Assembly: GCA_002070645.1 (NCBI GenBank)
Contig: MWDQ01000035.1
Coordinates: 1 to 41,322 of the forward strand
From: a candidate division TA06 bacterium ADurb.Bin131
GTDB lineage: Bacteria; Ratteibacteria; UBA8468; B48-G9; DTJG01
DNA length: 41,322 nucleotides
Reading direction: 5' to 3'
A program made the position numbers and the translations under genes. Under the pieces are notes generated by a model that saw only the letters and a program-made list of their open reading frames with translations, did not search any database and was not told the origin of the DNA. Positions 8,524-17,241 of the stretch are shown here, piece after piece (the stretch's first letter is position 1; each line of letters starts with the position of its first letter).

Positions 8524-9600
8524 ATGTGGCAGGAATCTGTGTGGAAACTGGTATATATCCTGGTTTTTCTCGGCTCTCTATGCCTTTCTCTAATGTTTGT
8601 GCCCCTGGTAAAAAGATTTGCCTATGTTTTTAATGTGCTTGATCATCCTTCTCCGAGAAAGGTTCATACTTTTCCAACACCGCTTACAGGGGGAATCGCT
8701 GTTTATTTATCAATTGTTGGAACCATAATTATCGGCCTTTCAGGGAAAAATCTTCTTCCATATTTCTCTGCTTATTCAGCTAGTATATCCTCTGTAATGC
8801 CAAAACTTGCAGGATTTCTAATTACATCTGCAGTTGTGGTTATTGTGGGCTTTCTTGATGATATCTATCATATAAATCCTCTAACAAAAATTCTTTTTCA
8901 GATTATTTGCGGACTTATAACATTTTTTGCAGGAATTAAAATCTCTTTTTTCTCATCAAACCTGTATGTTCACATTATCCTGACAGTACTATGGATTGTT
9001 GTCTGTATGAATAGTTTTAACCTTCTTGACCATATGAATGGTCTTGCTGCAGGGGTCGCCTTTATTGCAGGCAGTATATTTTTCTTCTTCTCATCAGGTA
9101 ATGGTCAACTCTTTATATCAACACTTCTTGCATGTTTTCTCGGAAGTATCCTTGGCTTTCTAAAGTATAATTTCCCACATGCAGAAATTTTTCTTGGAGA
9201 ATGTGGAAGCAGTTTTATTGGTTATTTTCTCGGATGTCTTGCTATTATGGGGACATACTACCAGTACAGGCCTTACCAGAGTTTCCTTCCTGTATTAAGC
9301 CCACTTCTTATTTTTGCACTGCCATTTTTTGATACTATAAGCGTGGTTTGTATAAGGATAAAAAACAAAAAACCAGTGTTTATGGCTGATACAAACCATC
9401 TTTCTCATAGATTGGTACGGCTCGGGATGAGCCCTACACAGGCAGTAATATTTTGTTATCTGCTTACACTTGCCTGCGGAATTGGCGCTTTGCTTTTAAG
9501 AAACCTGACGACCTCAGGGGGAATAATTGTTTTCTGTCAGACATTGCTTATTCTTATTTGCGTTGCACTACTTGAAAGCACAGGAAGAAAACATGCCTGA
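8524..9600 (+). CDS. WecA/MraY-family polyprenyl-phosphate sugar-1-phosphate transferase
   Basis: Polytopic membrane enzyme of 358 residues, about ten hydrophobic segments, that would move a sugar-1-phosphate from a UDP-sugar to undecaprenyl phosphate. Visible family motifs: KVHTFPTPLTGGIA near residue 46, GFLDDIYHINPLTK, NSFNLLDHMNGLAAG, and HLSHRLVRLGM, the WecA-type basic loop. The usual FLGDSGS motif reads FLGECGS, so an Asp is replaced by Glu. It is nearer to WecA/TagO than to MraY, since the HxxH(R) loop is present. No strong ribosome-binding site is seen, and a stop at 8509 rules out an upstream start. Its last codons overlap pyrF. Confidence 0.85.
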   Translation: MWQESVWKLVYILVFLGSLCLSLMFVPLVKRFAYVFNVLDHPSPRKVHTFPTPLTGGIAVYLSIVGTIIIGLSGKNLLPYFSAYSASISSVMPKLAGFLITSAVVVIVGFLDDIYHINPLTKILFQIICGLITFFAGIKISFFSSNLYVHIILTVLWIVVCMNSFNLLDHMNGLAAGVAFIAGSIFFFFSSGNGQLFISTLLACFLGSILGFLKYNFPHAEIFLGECGSSFIGYFLGCLAIMGTYYQYRPYQSFLPVLSPLLIFALPFFDTISVVCIRIKNKKPVFMADTNHLSHRLVRLGMSPTQAVIFCYLLTLACGIGALLLRNLTTSGGIIVFCQTLLILICVALLESTGRKHA

Positions 9601-10291
9601 ATTAATTGTTAGTTTAGACATTGCAGAAAGAAAAGAAGCCGAAGAAGTTGTTGAAAAACTCGGTAGTTCAGTGATGTTTTATAAGGTTGGAATAATTCCG
9701 TTTACAGCATTTGGACCCAAGATAATAAGGTGGCTTACCTTATTAGGGAAAAGAGTTTTTCTTGATTTGAAGTTTTTTGATATTCCAAATACTGTGGAAA
9801 ATGCAGTAAAATCAGCATGTGATATGGGTGTTGAACTTTTAACAGTTCATATACTTGGTGGTAGCAATATGCTAAAAACAGCAATTAAAGCAAGAAATAC
9901 TGGAAACACAGACACAAAGATTATTGGCGTAACAATTCTTACATCTTTCTCAGACAACGATATAAAAGAGATTGGACTTTATATGGATATAAACAATCAT
10001 ATCCTGAAACTAACAGAATTAGGATATAAATGTGGAATTGATGGAATTGTTTGTTCTGTCCATGAACTTAATCTTCTAAGAGAAAAATTCAGACATCCAT
10101 TTTTAATGGTATGTCCTGGTATAAGAATAAAGGCATCAGGTGATGACCAAAAACGGACTGCAACTGTTTCACAGGCAGTAAGTGCAGGCGCTGATTACCT
10201 TGTTGTTGGCAGGCCTATTATTAAAAGTGAAGATCCTTTATTGGTCGTTGAACAGATTAAAATGGAAATGAAAAAAAATGAAAAAAAATGA
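9593..10291 (+). CDS. pyrF: Orotidine 5'-phosphate decarboxylase
   Basis: Last step of UMP synthesis, decarboxylating OMP. The chosen ATG at 9593 overlaps the end of the upstream gene by 8 bp and follows AGGAAG. It gives the normal PyrF length (232 residues) and N-terminus (LIVSLDIAERKEAEE). An upstream ATG at 9527 is in frame but would add residues that belong to the neighbour. The catalytic block FLDLKFFDIPNT (near residues 56-67) has the Asp-Lys-Asp set, and VVGRPII near the end binds phosphate. It overlaps alr by 14 bp, so the genes are translationally coupled. Confidence 0.95.
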   Translation: MPELIVSLDIAERKEAEEVVEKLGSSVMFYKVGIIPFTAFGPKIIRWLTLLGKRVFLDLKFFDIPNTVENAVKSACDMGVELLTVHILGGSNMLKTAIKARNTGNTDTKIIGVTILTSFSDNDIKEIGLYMDINNHILKLTELGYKCGIDGIVCSVHELNLLREKFRHPFLMVCPGIRIKASGDDQKRTATVSQAVSAGADYLVVGRPIIKSEDPLLVVEQIKMEMKKNEKK

Positions 10292-11366
10292 AAGAATTCT
10301 TGAGGTAGATCTGGACGCAATATCAAATAATGTAAGAATCATAAAGAAATACACTGGGAAAAAACTTCTCGCATGTGTTAAATGCGATGGATATGGACTT
10401 GGCGCAGTTCCTATAAGCAAAAAGATAGAACCTCTTGTTGATTGGTTTGGAACTGCAACAGTTGAAGAAGGTATTTTATTGAGAAAAGCGGGTATTACCA
10501 GGCCAATCCTTGTTCTTGGCCCAATAAGGAAGGACAATATTAAAAACGCAATCAGCCACAGGATATCTATTACATTACCGTCTCAAGATTTTATAGATTG
10601 TATACCATTGTCAGAAAATGTTTCAGTTCATATTAAGGTTGATACAGGCATGGGAAGAATTGGCATCATGCCAGAGGATCTTTATGAAACAGTAAGAAGA
10701 ATAAAATCAAGGAAGAACATAAAACTTGAAGGTATATTCTCACACCTTTCAGATTCTGAAAATCCTGACAGGAAATTTGCCCTCGAACAGGTAAGGATTT
10801 TTCAGGATGTTCTCAAACAAATTCCAGCGAAATGGCGAACAACAACCCATATTGCAAATTCAGGTGGGATTATTAATGTCCCTGAAAGTTTCAAAGGATT
10901 CTCAATGGTAAGAACAGGCCTTCTTCTTTATGGTGTTTATCCATGTCTTTTTCTTAAAACATTCAAATGTCTTCCCTCGCTTAAGTATGCGATTTGCGGT
11001 TCTACGGAGATTTTGTTTGTAAGAAATGTTGATGCTGGAACGCGACTGAGTTATGGTGGAAGATTTGTATGTCAAAAAGAAACCCGCATTGGAATTGCAG
11101 GAATTGGCTATGGCGATGGGCTCAGCAGGGCATTATCGAACAATTTTTATATGAAATGCAGGGATTCGCTTTTGCCAATCAGGGGAAATATATGTATGGA
11201 CCAGACAATCCTTGAATTAAATCAAAATACAGAACAGGGTGATAGAGTTGTTTTTCTTGATTCAGAGATTTCAGCCGAAGATATGGCTGAAATTAGTCAT
11301 ACTGTTCCACATGAAATTTTAACGCGGTTTGGCGTCTCGAGAATGAAAAAGATATACCGTGGGTAA
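10278..11366 (+). CDS. alr: Alanine racemase
   Basis: PLP enzyme that makes D-alanine for peptidoglycan. At 362 residues it has the normal length. The PLP lysine is Lys35 in ACVKCDGYGLG, where the family usually has VKADAYGHG, so the motif is mildly divergent. The catalytic tyrosine from the second domain is in RLSYGGRF. IKVDTGMGRIGI and CMDQTILEL are also characteristic. The start lies in an A-rich stretch with three ATG triplets (10278, 10289 in another frame, and near neighbours). The 10278 ATG gives the best N-terminus (ILEVDLDAISNNV). It sits between pyrF and the polyprenyl synthase. Confidence 0.93.
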   Translation: MKKNERILEVDLDAISNNVRIIKKYTGKKLLACVKCDGYGLGAVPISKKIEPLVDWFGTATVEEGILLRKAGITRPILVLGPIRKDNIKNAISHRISITLPSQDFIDCIPLSENVSVHIKVDTGMGRIGIMPEDLYETVRRIKSRKNIKLEGIFSHLSDSENPDRKFALEQVRIFQDVLKQIPAKWRTTTHIANSGGIINVPESFKGFSMVRTGLLLYGVYPCLFLKTFKCLPSLKYAICGSTEILFVRNVDAGTRLSYGGRFVCQKETRIGIAGIGYGDGLSRALSNNFYMKCRDSLLPIRGNICMDQTILELNQNTEQGDRVVFLDSEISAEDMAEISHTVPHEILTRFGVSRMKKIYRG

Positions 11367-11391
11367 ATAAAACGCAATAAAGGAGGATAAA

Positions 11392-12204
11392 ATCAAGAAA
11401 GTCTCGAGTGAGAAAAAAGGAAATATTGAAGAATTAGTCAGAATTATAAACAAGTATCTGCACAATTGTCTGAAAAATACTGGTGGCATGGCAAAAACCC
11501 TCGAGGAAGCAATGAGGTATGCTATTTTCCCTGGTGGGAAAAGAATAAGACCTGTGCTTGTTATTGCTGTTTCAAAAACAGTAGGCATACCGACAAAGAA
11601 AATTCTTCCAGCAGCATGCGGGGTTGAACTTATTCATAGTTTTTCTCTTATTCATGATGACCTTCCCTGTATGGATAATGATGATTTTAGAAGAGGGAAA
11701 CCCTCATGCCACAAAAAGTTTGGAGAAGCAGAGGCACTTCTTGCTGGGGATGCTCTTTTGTGTCTTGGAATAAAAGAAATAGCAAAATGCAAAAGTTATC
11801 AGGCAGTAATAAGAACCTGTGATGCCCTTGGTTCAAACGGAATGGCAGGAGGTCAATCCATTGATATGAAATTTAAAAATAAGCCACTACCCACAGATAT
11901 AAAGATATGGCTTGATAGAAAAAAAACAGGAGAACTATTCAGTTTATGCTTTGAATTACCGGCAATAATTGGACAATGTGAATTGAACATCGTTAAAAAA
12001 CTTAAAGATATCGGAATTGTTTTTGGTGAAGCATTCCAGATTCTCGATGATATTGATGACAGAGAAGGAGATAAAAAGATTTTAGAAGAGCAACTGAAAA
12101 GAAGATGCCATATTCTTGTGAACAGGACAAAAAATCTTAAAGGAAGGGTTGACCTTCTCCTGGATGTTATAAAAACCACCTTTACTGACTTTGTGAAGAT
12201 ATAA
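11392..12204 (+). CDS. Short polyprenyl (farnesyl/geranyl-type) diphosphate synthase
   Basis: Isoprenyl diphosphate synthase, chain-elongating IPP with allylic substrates. The first Asp-rich motif is DDLPCMDNDD and the second is DDIDD in FQILDDIDDREGD; GGKRIRP binds diphosphate. The first ATG (11488) would remove the first helix of the fold. The frame is open upstream, and AAGGAGG (11380-11386) lies exactly five bases before ATC at 11392, which would give a 270-residue protein with a proper N-terminal helix. No ATG, GTG or TTG is in a suitable place. The region after the second Asp motif is shorter than in IspA (about 295 residues) and lacks a recognisable K-x(n)-TY segment. It follows alr closely. 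Confidence 0.8.
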   Translation: MKKVSSEKKGNIEELVRIINKYLHNCLKNTGGMAKTLEEAMRYAIFPGGKRIRPVLVIAVSKTVGIPTKKILPAACGVELIHSFSLIHDDLPCMDNDDFRRGKPSCHKKFGEAEALLAGDALLCLGIKEIAKCKSYQAVIRTCDALGSNGMAGGQSIDMKFKNKPLPTDIKIWLDRKKTGELFSLCFELPAIIGQCELNIVKKLKDIGIVFGEAFQILDDIDDREGDKKILEEQLKRRCHILVNRTKNLKGRVDLLLDVIKTTFTDFVKI

Positions 12205-12297
12205 AACTATGTTAAAATAAGGGAAATTTTTAATTGTTTGCAAAAACAGTACTATTGAATATTTTTGATGGTATAGGTTACTAATTAGGGGGATTTT

Positions 12298-13068
12298 ATG
12301 GCAATCATACAGACAGATAAACTTACAAAACACTATGTCCTTGGAAGAAAAAAGTTTGTTGTTGGCCTTGAAAATGTTGACCTTGAGATTAACGAGGGCG
12401 AGATTTTCGGAATTCTCGGACCAAATGGTTCAGGTAAAACAACATGTTTGAAATTGTTACTCGGGATACTATTTCCAACATCAGGTGAAGCAAGAATAAT
12501 GGGACGACTCCCTGATGATATTGAAATGAAACAGTATGTTGGGTTTTTACCGGAAAATCCTTATTACTATGATTATCTTAATGGACCAGAATTGCTCTTA
12601 TTTTATGCGAGATTGTTTTCAATCAGACCAGATGTCGCGAAAAAAAGAATAGATGAACTTCTTGAACTTGTTGAACTGAACAATGCCCGACGGCTTACCT
12701 TGAGACATTACTCAAAAGGTATGCTCGAAAGAATTGGGCTTGCCGCAAGTTTAATAAATGACCCAAAGATTTTGATACTCGACGAGCCGACCACAGGACT
12801 TGACCCTATTGGCTGCAGGGATACAAGGAATCTCCTTATAAAACTGAAACAACAGGGAAAAACAATACTTCTTTCAAGCCATTTCCTTTCAGAGGTTGAA
12901 AGGGTCTGCGAAAGAATCGCAATCTTTCATAGAGGACATCTTCTTGCTACAGGAACACTTGATGCCTTGAATAAACAATACCAGGCGGAAAATCTTGAGG
13001 ACCTTTTTGTAAAAACAATTTATGCCTTTGACAATCAGGAAGCAGTAAAAACAGGAGAACCAAAATGA
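12298..13068 (+). CDS. ABC-2 type transporter ATP-binding protein
   Basis: Cytoplasmic ATPase of 256 residues. Walker A is GPNGSGKTT, the signature is HYSKGMLERIG (LSGGQ replaced by YSKGM, as is common in ABC-2 exporters), and Walker B is ILILDEPTTGLDP, followed by the switch His in LSSHFL. A GGGGG-containing ribosome-binding site lies before the ATG. The stop overlaps the next start (ATGA), so it is translated together with its permease. The cargo is unknown. Confidence 0.92.
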   Translation: MAIIQTDKLTKHYVLGRKKFVVGLENVDLEINEGEIFGILGPNGSGKTTCLKLLLGILFPTSGEARIMGRLPDDIEMKQYVGFLPENPYYYDYLNGPELLLFYARLFSIRPDVAKKRIDELLELVELNNARRLTLRHYSKGMLERIGLAASLINDPKILILDEPTTGLDPIGCRDTRNLLIKLKQQGKTILLSSHFLSEVERVCERIAIFHRGHLLATGTLDALNKQYQAENLEDLFVKTIYAFDNQEAVKTGEPK

Positions 13069-13829
13069 AAAAGATGTGGACCATAGCGGTTAATACCTTC
13101 AGGGAATCAATGAGGAAAAAGACCCTGTACATTATTCTTATTTTTGCCCTTATTGTAATCGGTGCATCAAAACTGTTTTCCTTTCTCACTGCTGAAGAAG
13201 AGTTAAAGATGATTAAGGATGTTAGTTTCTCTGCAATCGAGTTTTTTGGCGCTCTAATAGCAATATTCGCCTCGATTACTGCAATTTCCACAGAGATTGA
13301 ACGCCGTACGATTTATACCCTTTTAACAAAACCAATCAGAAGATCTGATTTTGTTTTAGGAAAATTCTTTGGTGTATCACTTATTATTTTTGTGAATTTT
13401 ATTCTAACAACGCTCTTTTTTATAGGGCTATTGCTTTTCAAAAAAAGTATTCCTGATATAGAGGTTTTTAAGACACTACTTCTTATATTTTTTGAACTAA
13501 TACTTATAGGTGGAATTACCCTTGCACTCGGAACATTTACAACAGATGCATTTAATATTATATGTTCATTTTTCCTTTATATTGTTGGACACCTTACCTC
13601 TTATGGTAAGGAAATGATTGAAAGAACAGAAAATATTGTTGTAGCAGGCCTTGCAGATATGCTTTATACTCTTGTTCCGAATTATGAAAATTTTAATATA
13701 AGGGACAAGATTGTTGTTGGGATAAGTGTAAGCTGGGGGTATGTAGGATATACAATTCTGTATGGGATTCTTTATACCTGCATTGTGCTTCTTATTGCAC
13801 TTTACTTTTTCCAGAAAAGAGAAATATGA
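13065..13829 (+). CDS. ABC-2 type transporter permease
   Basis: Membrane protein of 254 residues with about six hydrophobic segments. The sequence after the first segment (STEIERRTIYTLLTKPI) is the cytoplasmic coupling region typical of ABC-2 permeases that pair with one ATPase. It overlaps both neighbours by ATGA, indicating a single translational unit with the ATPase and the following TPR protein. The substrate is unknown. Confidence 0.9.
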   Translation: MKKMWTIAVNTFRESMRKKTLYIILIFALIVIGASKLFSFLTAEEELKMIKDVSFSAIEFFGALIAIFASITAISTEIERRTIYTLLTKPIRRSDFVLGKFFGVSLIIFVNFILTTLFFIGLLLFKKSIPDIEVFKTLLLIFFELILIGGITLALGTFTTDAFNIICSFFLYIVGHLTSYGKEMIERTENIVVAGLADMLYTLVPNYENFNIRDKIVVGISVSWGYVGYTILYGILYTCIVLLIALYFFQKREI

Positions 13830-14512
13830 GAAGAAAAGGATATAGATATCTTATTTCGATTGTTGTTCTTTTTGTTGGGGTACATCTTGTTCAGGTACAG
13901 ATTGATTACAGGAAAAAAATTGAGAATCTTGAAAGTAATCTTTTGTTAATGCCGGGTCAGATTGCGGGAAGCCTTGTTCTTGGCGGGTTTAAGGGACTTG
14001 CCGCTGACCTTTTGTGGTTGAATATGGAAGAATACTGGCATAAAGGACAACATTATAAAATCTTACCTCTTCTTGAAGCAATTGCATGGCTTCAACCGAG
14101 TTATATTCTTGTCTGGACAGTCGGTGGCTGGCATATGGCTTATAATATATATGCAGAAGTAAAAACACCTGAAGAAAAACAATACTGGTATCAACAAGGA
14201 ATAGAGTTCTTAAAAAAAGGCCTGGCATATCCGTTTAATGCTAATAAATATGATATCTATTTTGAACTCGGATGGACATACTATCATAAGGGTAAGGATT
14301 ATCCAAATGCAGTAAAATACTTAGAGAAAGCCGTGAAGTATCCTCATCCTGAATATGTTGATGATGTTCTTGCACATGCCTATGAAAAAAATGGGCAAAT
14401 AGATAAAGCAATAAAACAATGGGAGTTTATCAGGGATAACTATGTTTCATTTTTTGATATTGCCACCCGTATGATACATGACCTTAAAACAAAAGGTAAA
14501 GCAACCCCGTAA
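13826..14512 (+). CDS. Membrane-anchored TPR-like protein of the ABC unit
   Basis: This 228-residue protein has one N-terminal hydrophobic segment (YLISIVVLFVGVHLVQV), so most of it is probably outside the membrane or in the periplasm. Two to four TPR-like helical repeats follow, e.g. YDIYFELGWTYYHKGKDYP and DDVLAHAYEKNGQIDKA. A tryptophan-rich patch (ADLLWLNMEEYW, AIAWLQPSYILVWTVGGWH) is notable. I do not recognise a named family. Its ATGA overlap with the permease and 35-bp overlap with gmk suggest a role with the ABC exporter, for example as an accessory subunit. Confidence 0.7.
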   Translation: MRRKGYRYLISIVVLFVGVHLVQVQIDYRKKIENLESNLLLMPGQIAGSLVLGGFKGLAADLLWLNMEEYWHKGQHYKILPLLEAIAWLQPSYILVWTVGGWHMAYNIYAEVKTPEEKQYWYQQGIEFLKKGLAYPFNANKYDIYFELGWTYYHKGKDYPNAVKYLEKAVKYPHPEYVDDVLAHAYEKNGQIDKAIKQWEFIRDNYVSFFDIATRMIHDLKTKGKATP

Positions 14513-15086
14513 AAAAGGGATACTTATAGTATTGTCAGCGCCATCGGGAACAGGAAAAACAACCCTTGTAAAAAAACTTAAACAGGTATACCCTGATATT
14601 GCGGTGTCTGTGTCGTACACAACAAGAAAACCGAGAAAATCAGAAAAAGATTCAGTCGACTATCACTTTATATCTGAAAAAGAATTCAAAAAAAAGGTAA
14701 AAACAAACTTTTTCGCTGAATGGGCAAAGGTTTATGATAATTACTACGGAACATCAAAATCCTTTATAGAAGAAAACCTAAATAAGCAAAAGATTGTTCT
14801 TCTTACGATTGATACCCAGGGTGCACTTCAGATTAAGTCCAGATATCCTGATGCTATTCTTATAGGGATATTGCCTCCATCTCTTAAAGAACAGAGAAAA
14901 CGACTTGAGAAAAGGGGAGAAACAGAACAAAACATTGTGAGAAGATTAACAGAATCCTCAATAGAAAGAAAGGTCCTCCTTCAAAAATACGATTATCGGT
15001 TTATCAATATTGATGTTGAAAAAACACTAGAAAAAATTCTTGCAATAATAAAAAGGGAGAAGGAAAATGCAGGCACAAAGATTTGA
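14478..15086 (+). CDS. gmk: Guanylate kinase
   Basis: Phosphorylates GMP to GDP. P-loop APSGTGKTT near residues 21-29; GMP-binding SYTTRKPRKSEKDSVDYHF; length 202 is normal. The start at 14478 lies inside the upstream TPR gene. The next possible Met is after the P-loop, so this start or a non-ATG one near it must be used. It overlaps the following glycosidase-like gene by 20 bp, placing an essential nucleotide enzyme between an exporter and two sugar hydrolases. Confidence 0.95.
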   Translation: MTLKQKVKQPRKKGILIVLSAPSGTGKTTLVKKLKQVYPDIAVSVSYTTRKPRKSEKDSVDYHFISEKEFKKKVKTNFFAEWAKVYDNYYGTSKSFIEENLNKQKIVLLTIDTQGALQIKSRYPDAILIGILPPSLKEQRKRLEKRGETEQNIVRRLTESSIERKVLLQKYDYRFINIDVEKTLEKILAIIKREKENAGTKI

Positions 15087-17241
15087 AAAAAACCAGTATG
15101 GGTTTTGTTTCCCGGATAAGCAGTATCATCCTGTTTATCTTGCAAATGGAGTTGATGGTATGATGATTAATATACTGGGTTCAGGAGATAGTTGGTGGGA
15201 ACATAATGATTATGCAAGCATACTTCCTTTACAATACTGCCAGGGCTGGTATAAGACAGATCGCAGAACACACACAAACACAGAACTTGTTTATGGAAGG
15301 ATGATACCCCTTTTTGAATTTTCATCAACTGCTCTTATCAACAATGATATAATTGTACCAAAAAACTGCAGGCAGTTTTTTAATCCACAAACAGCAGTGA
15401 TTACAACATTTTACAGTCAGGTTGACAATGAAACACTTGAAGAACTTGAGGTTGAGATTACAACATTTCTTACATCCCATCATACTCTTGTCGAACATTA
15501 CAGGTTTTTAAGAACACCTTCATCAGGATCTGCAATACAATTTTTTGTTAATGCTCCATCAAAACCTCGACTTGAAATATATTCAGAACCAGTACAGATG
15601 GACAGTGTATCGATTGAAAGTATTAAAAGTCAATCCTTTATCAAATACAGGTTTGCATTTGAAAATCTTAAAGGTGTGGCCTATTCCTGGATGGATTGCC
15701 CGGCGTGTGAAGAGAACCGTGACCAGATAGAAAAAGGCAGGTTTGTTTCAGGGTGGATAAGGAGTTGCAGAATGAAAACAGGCCAATCTTTTACAAGATA
15801 TCTTATTGCAGTGGATAATCTTGATTCTCCTGATTATGAAACAGAGGCGGAAAAAATCCTCAATGAATGTAAAAAATCTTCTTTTGTTGTTTCCTTCAAT
15901 AAACATGTTAAGGAATGGCAGAAATATTTTTCTACATCTGTTTTAGATATCCCTGATTCTTCAATATCCAGCATATATGATGTATCGAGATATGTAATAA
16001 AAGCAAATCTTCATCCATCTGGCTTCCTCCCAATGGGAATTATGCCTTATTTATGGCAGGGGGTAATGTTCTGGGATTCCTGTTTTTCTGTAATGGCGAT
16101 GCTCGGATGCGGAAATATTGAAGAGGCAAAAAATGTTCTTGAACATCTTGTTGTATATATGCCTGAAGCAAGAAAAAAGGCGCGTGCCTATAATACAAAA
16201 GGTGTACGGCTTGAATGGACGGTTGAAAAAGAAAGATTTACTGATTATGGTTTTATGGTAAAACAAATACACAACAATGCAATGTGGGCGCATACAATAT
16301 TTTCCTTTTTCAATTACACTGATGACAAACAATTTCTTAAAAAAATGTTTCCTATTGCAGAAGAACTACTTTTGTTTGTGGTTGATGCATTTATTGAAGA
16401 CAAAGGTAGTTATATGATTATCAGTCGTTGTGAAGGAGTTGATGAGTCCACTGTAATAGAAAAAATCAACGACACATGGACATGCGCAATCACTCTTAAG
16501 GCATTGATTGAGTATAGAGATGCCGCCAGAATATTAAAGGCAAAAACATCCATCAAAAACCTTGATATGATTATTGAAAAATTAACTGCAGGGCTGAATA
16601 TGAATATTGATAAAAAAGGTGTAATGCAGTCATTTCAGGGTGGTAAACTTCCACACTGGGGCTCTTTAATCTTTGATCTTTTCCCTGACCATGTATCAGT
16701 TAAACCAACAATAAAGAAGATGATGGAAAATTATGACAGAGAAATGGATGTTTATAATTTTCACGGTGTTACAAGATATGCTGAGAAAATGTTTCCCTGG
16801 GCAAACTACTGGGTAGTAAGAATCCTCTCTCTGCAGGGAGACGAAACATCAATGAAAATTCTTGAGAATGCTGTAAAATGGACAAACTATTTTGGTGGAA
16901 TTCCAGAAAGGGTTTTCTACCATAAAGAATTGTTTAATAACTGGCTTCTTACAGCGCATTCCGCAATGGTTTGGGCTCTTAATGGGATGCTTGCAAATGC
17001 AAACGGTAATACTCTTAGAGTTCTTAATCCATTTAAAAAATGGAAAAACGTCTGTTTCAAGAATATTTATGCAGGAAATGGACTGGTTGTGAGTGCAGAA
17101 ATGAAGGGCTGTAAAGTAAGTAATCTATCAGTTAAGAATATTACAAAGCAAAACAAGCAGATAACTCTTATAATTGGTCCAGATAAGAAAAACCTTTCTG
17201 TTATACTGAAACCAGGCGAAAACAATATAAAGGTACAATGA
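15067..17241 (+). CDS. Six-hairpin glycosidase-like protein (GH65/GH15-type fold)
   Basis: This 724-residue protein has no signal peptide. An N-terminal beta-sandwich of about 270 residues (NGVDGMMINILGSGDSWWE) precedes an alpha/alpha barrel (residues ~290-640), with blocks such as MPYLWQGVMFWDSCFSVMAM, HNNAMWAHTIFSFF and NFHGVTRYAEKMFPWANYW, and a short beta tail. The layout matches GH65-like phosphorylases and related six-hairpin hydrolases; the exact family is uncertain. Acidic candidates lie around LEWTVEKERF, but the catalytic pair cannot be fixed by eye. A GGGAGAAGG site precedes the ATG. It overlaps gmk by 20 bp and the next gene by 4 bp. Confidence 0.65.
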   Translation: MQAQRFEKNQYGFCFPDKQYHPVYLANGVDGMMINILGSGDSWWEHNDYASILPLQYCQGWYKTDRRTHTNTELVYGRMIPLFEFSSTALINNDIIVPKNCRQFFNPQTAVITTFYSQVDNETLEELEVEITTFLTSHHTLVEHYRFLRTPSSGSAIQFFVNAPSKPRLEIYSEPVQMDSVSIESIKSQSFIKYRFAFENLKGVAYSWMDCPACEENRDQIEKGRFVSGWIRSCRMKTGQSFTRYLIAVDNLDSPDYETEAEKILNECKKSSFVVSFNKHVKEWQKYFSTSVLDIPDSSISSIYDVSRYVIKANLHPSGFLPMGIMPYLWQGVMFWDSCFSVMAMLGCGNIEEAKNVLEHLVVYMPEARKKARAYNTKGVRLEWTVEKERFTDYGFMVKQIHNNAMWAHTIFSFFNYTDDKQFLKKMFPIAEELLLFVVDAFIEDKGSYMIISRCEGVDESTVIEKINDTWTCAITLKALIEYRDAARILKAKTSIKNLDMIIEKLTAGLNMNIDKKGVMQSFQGGKLPHWGSLIFDLFPDHVSVKPTIKKMMENYDREMDVYNFHGVTRYAEKMFPWANYWVVRILSLQGDETSMKILENAVKWTNYFGGIPERVFYHKELFNNWLLTAHSAMVWALNGMLANANGNTLRVLNPFKKWKNVCFKNIYAGNGLVVSAEMKGCKVSNLSVKNITKQNKQITLIIGPDKKNLSVILKPGENNIKVQ

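Noticed and set aside
10278-10310. Tandem ATGAAAAAAA repeat at the pyrF-alr overlap as a phase-variable tract
   Set aside because: Short and imperfect A runs that encode normal Lys/Asn-rich ends of both proteins; no evidence of variation.
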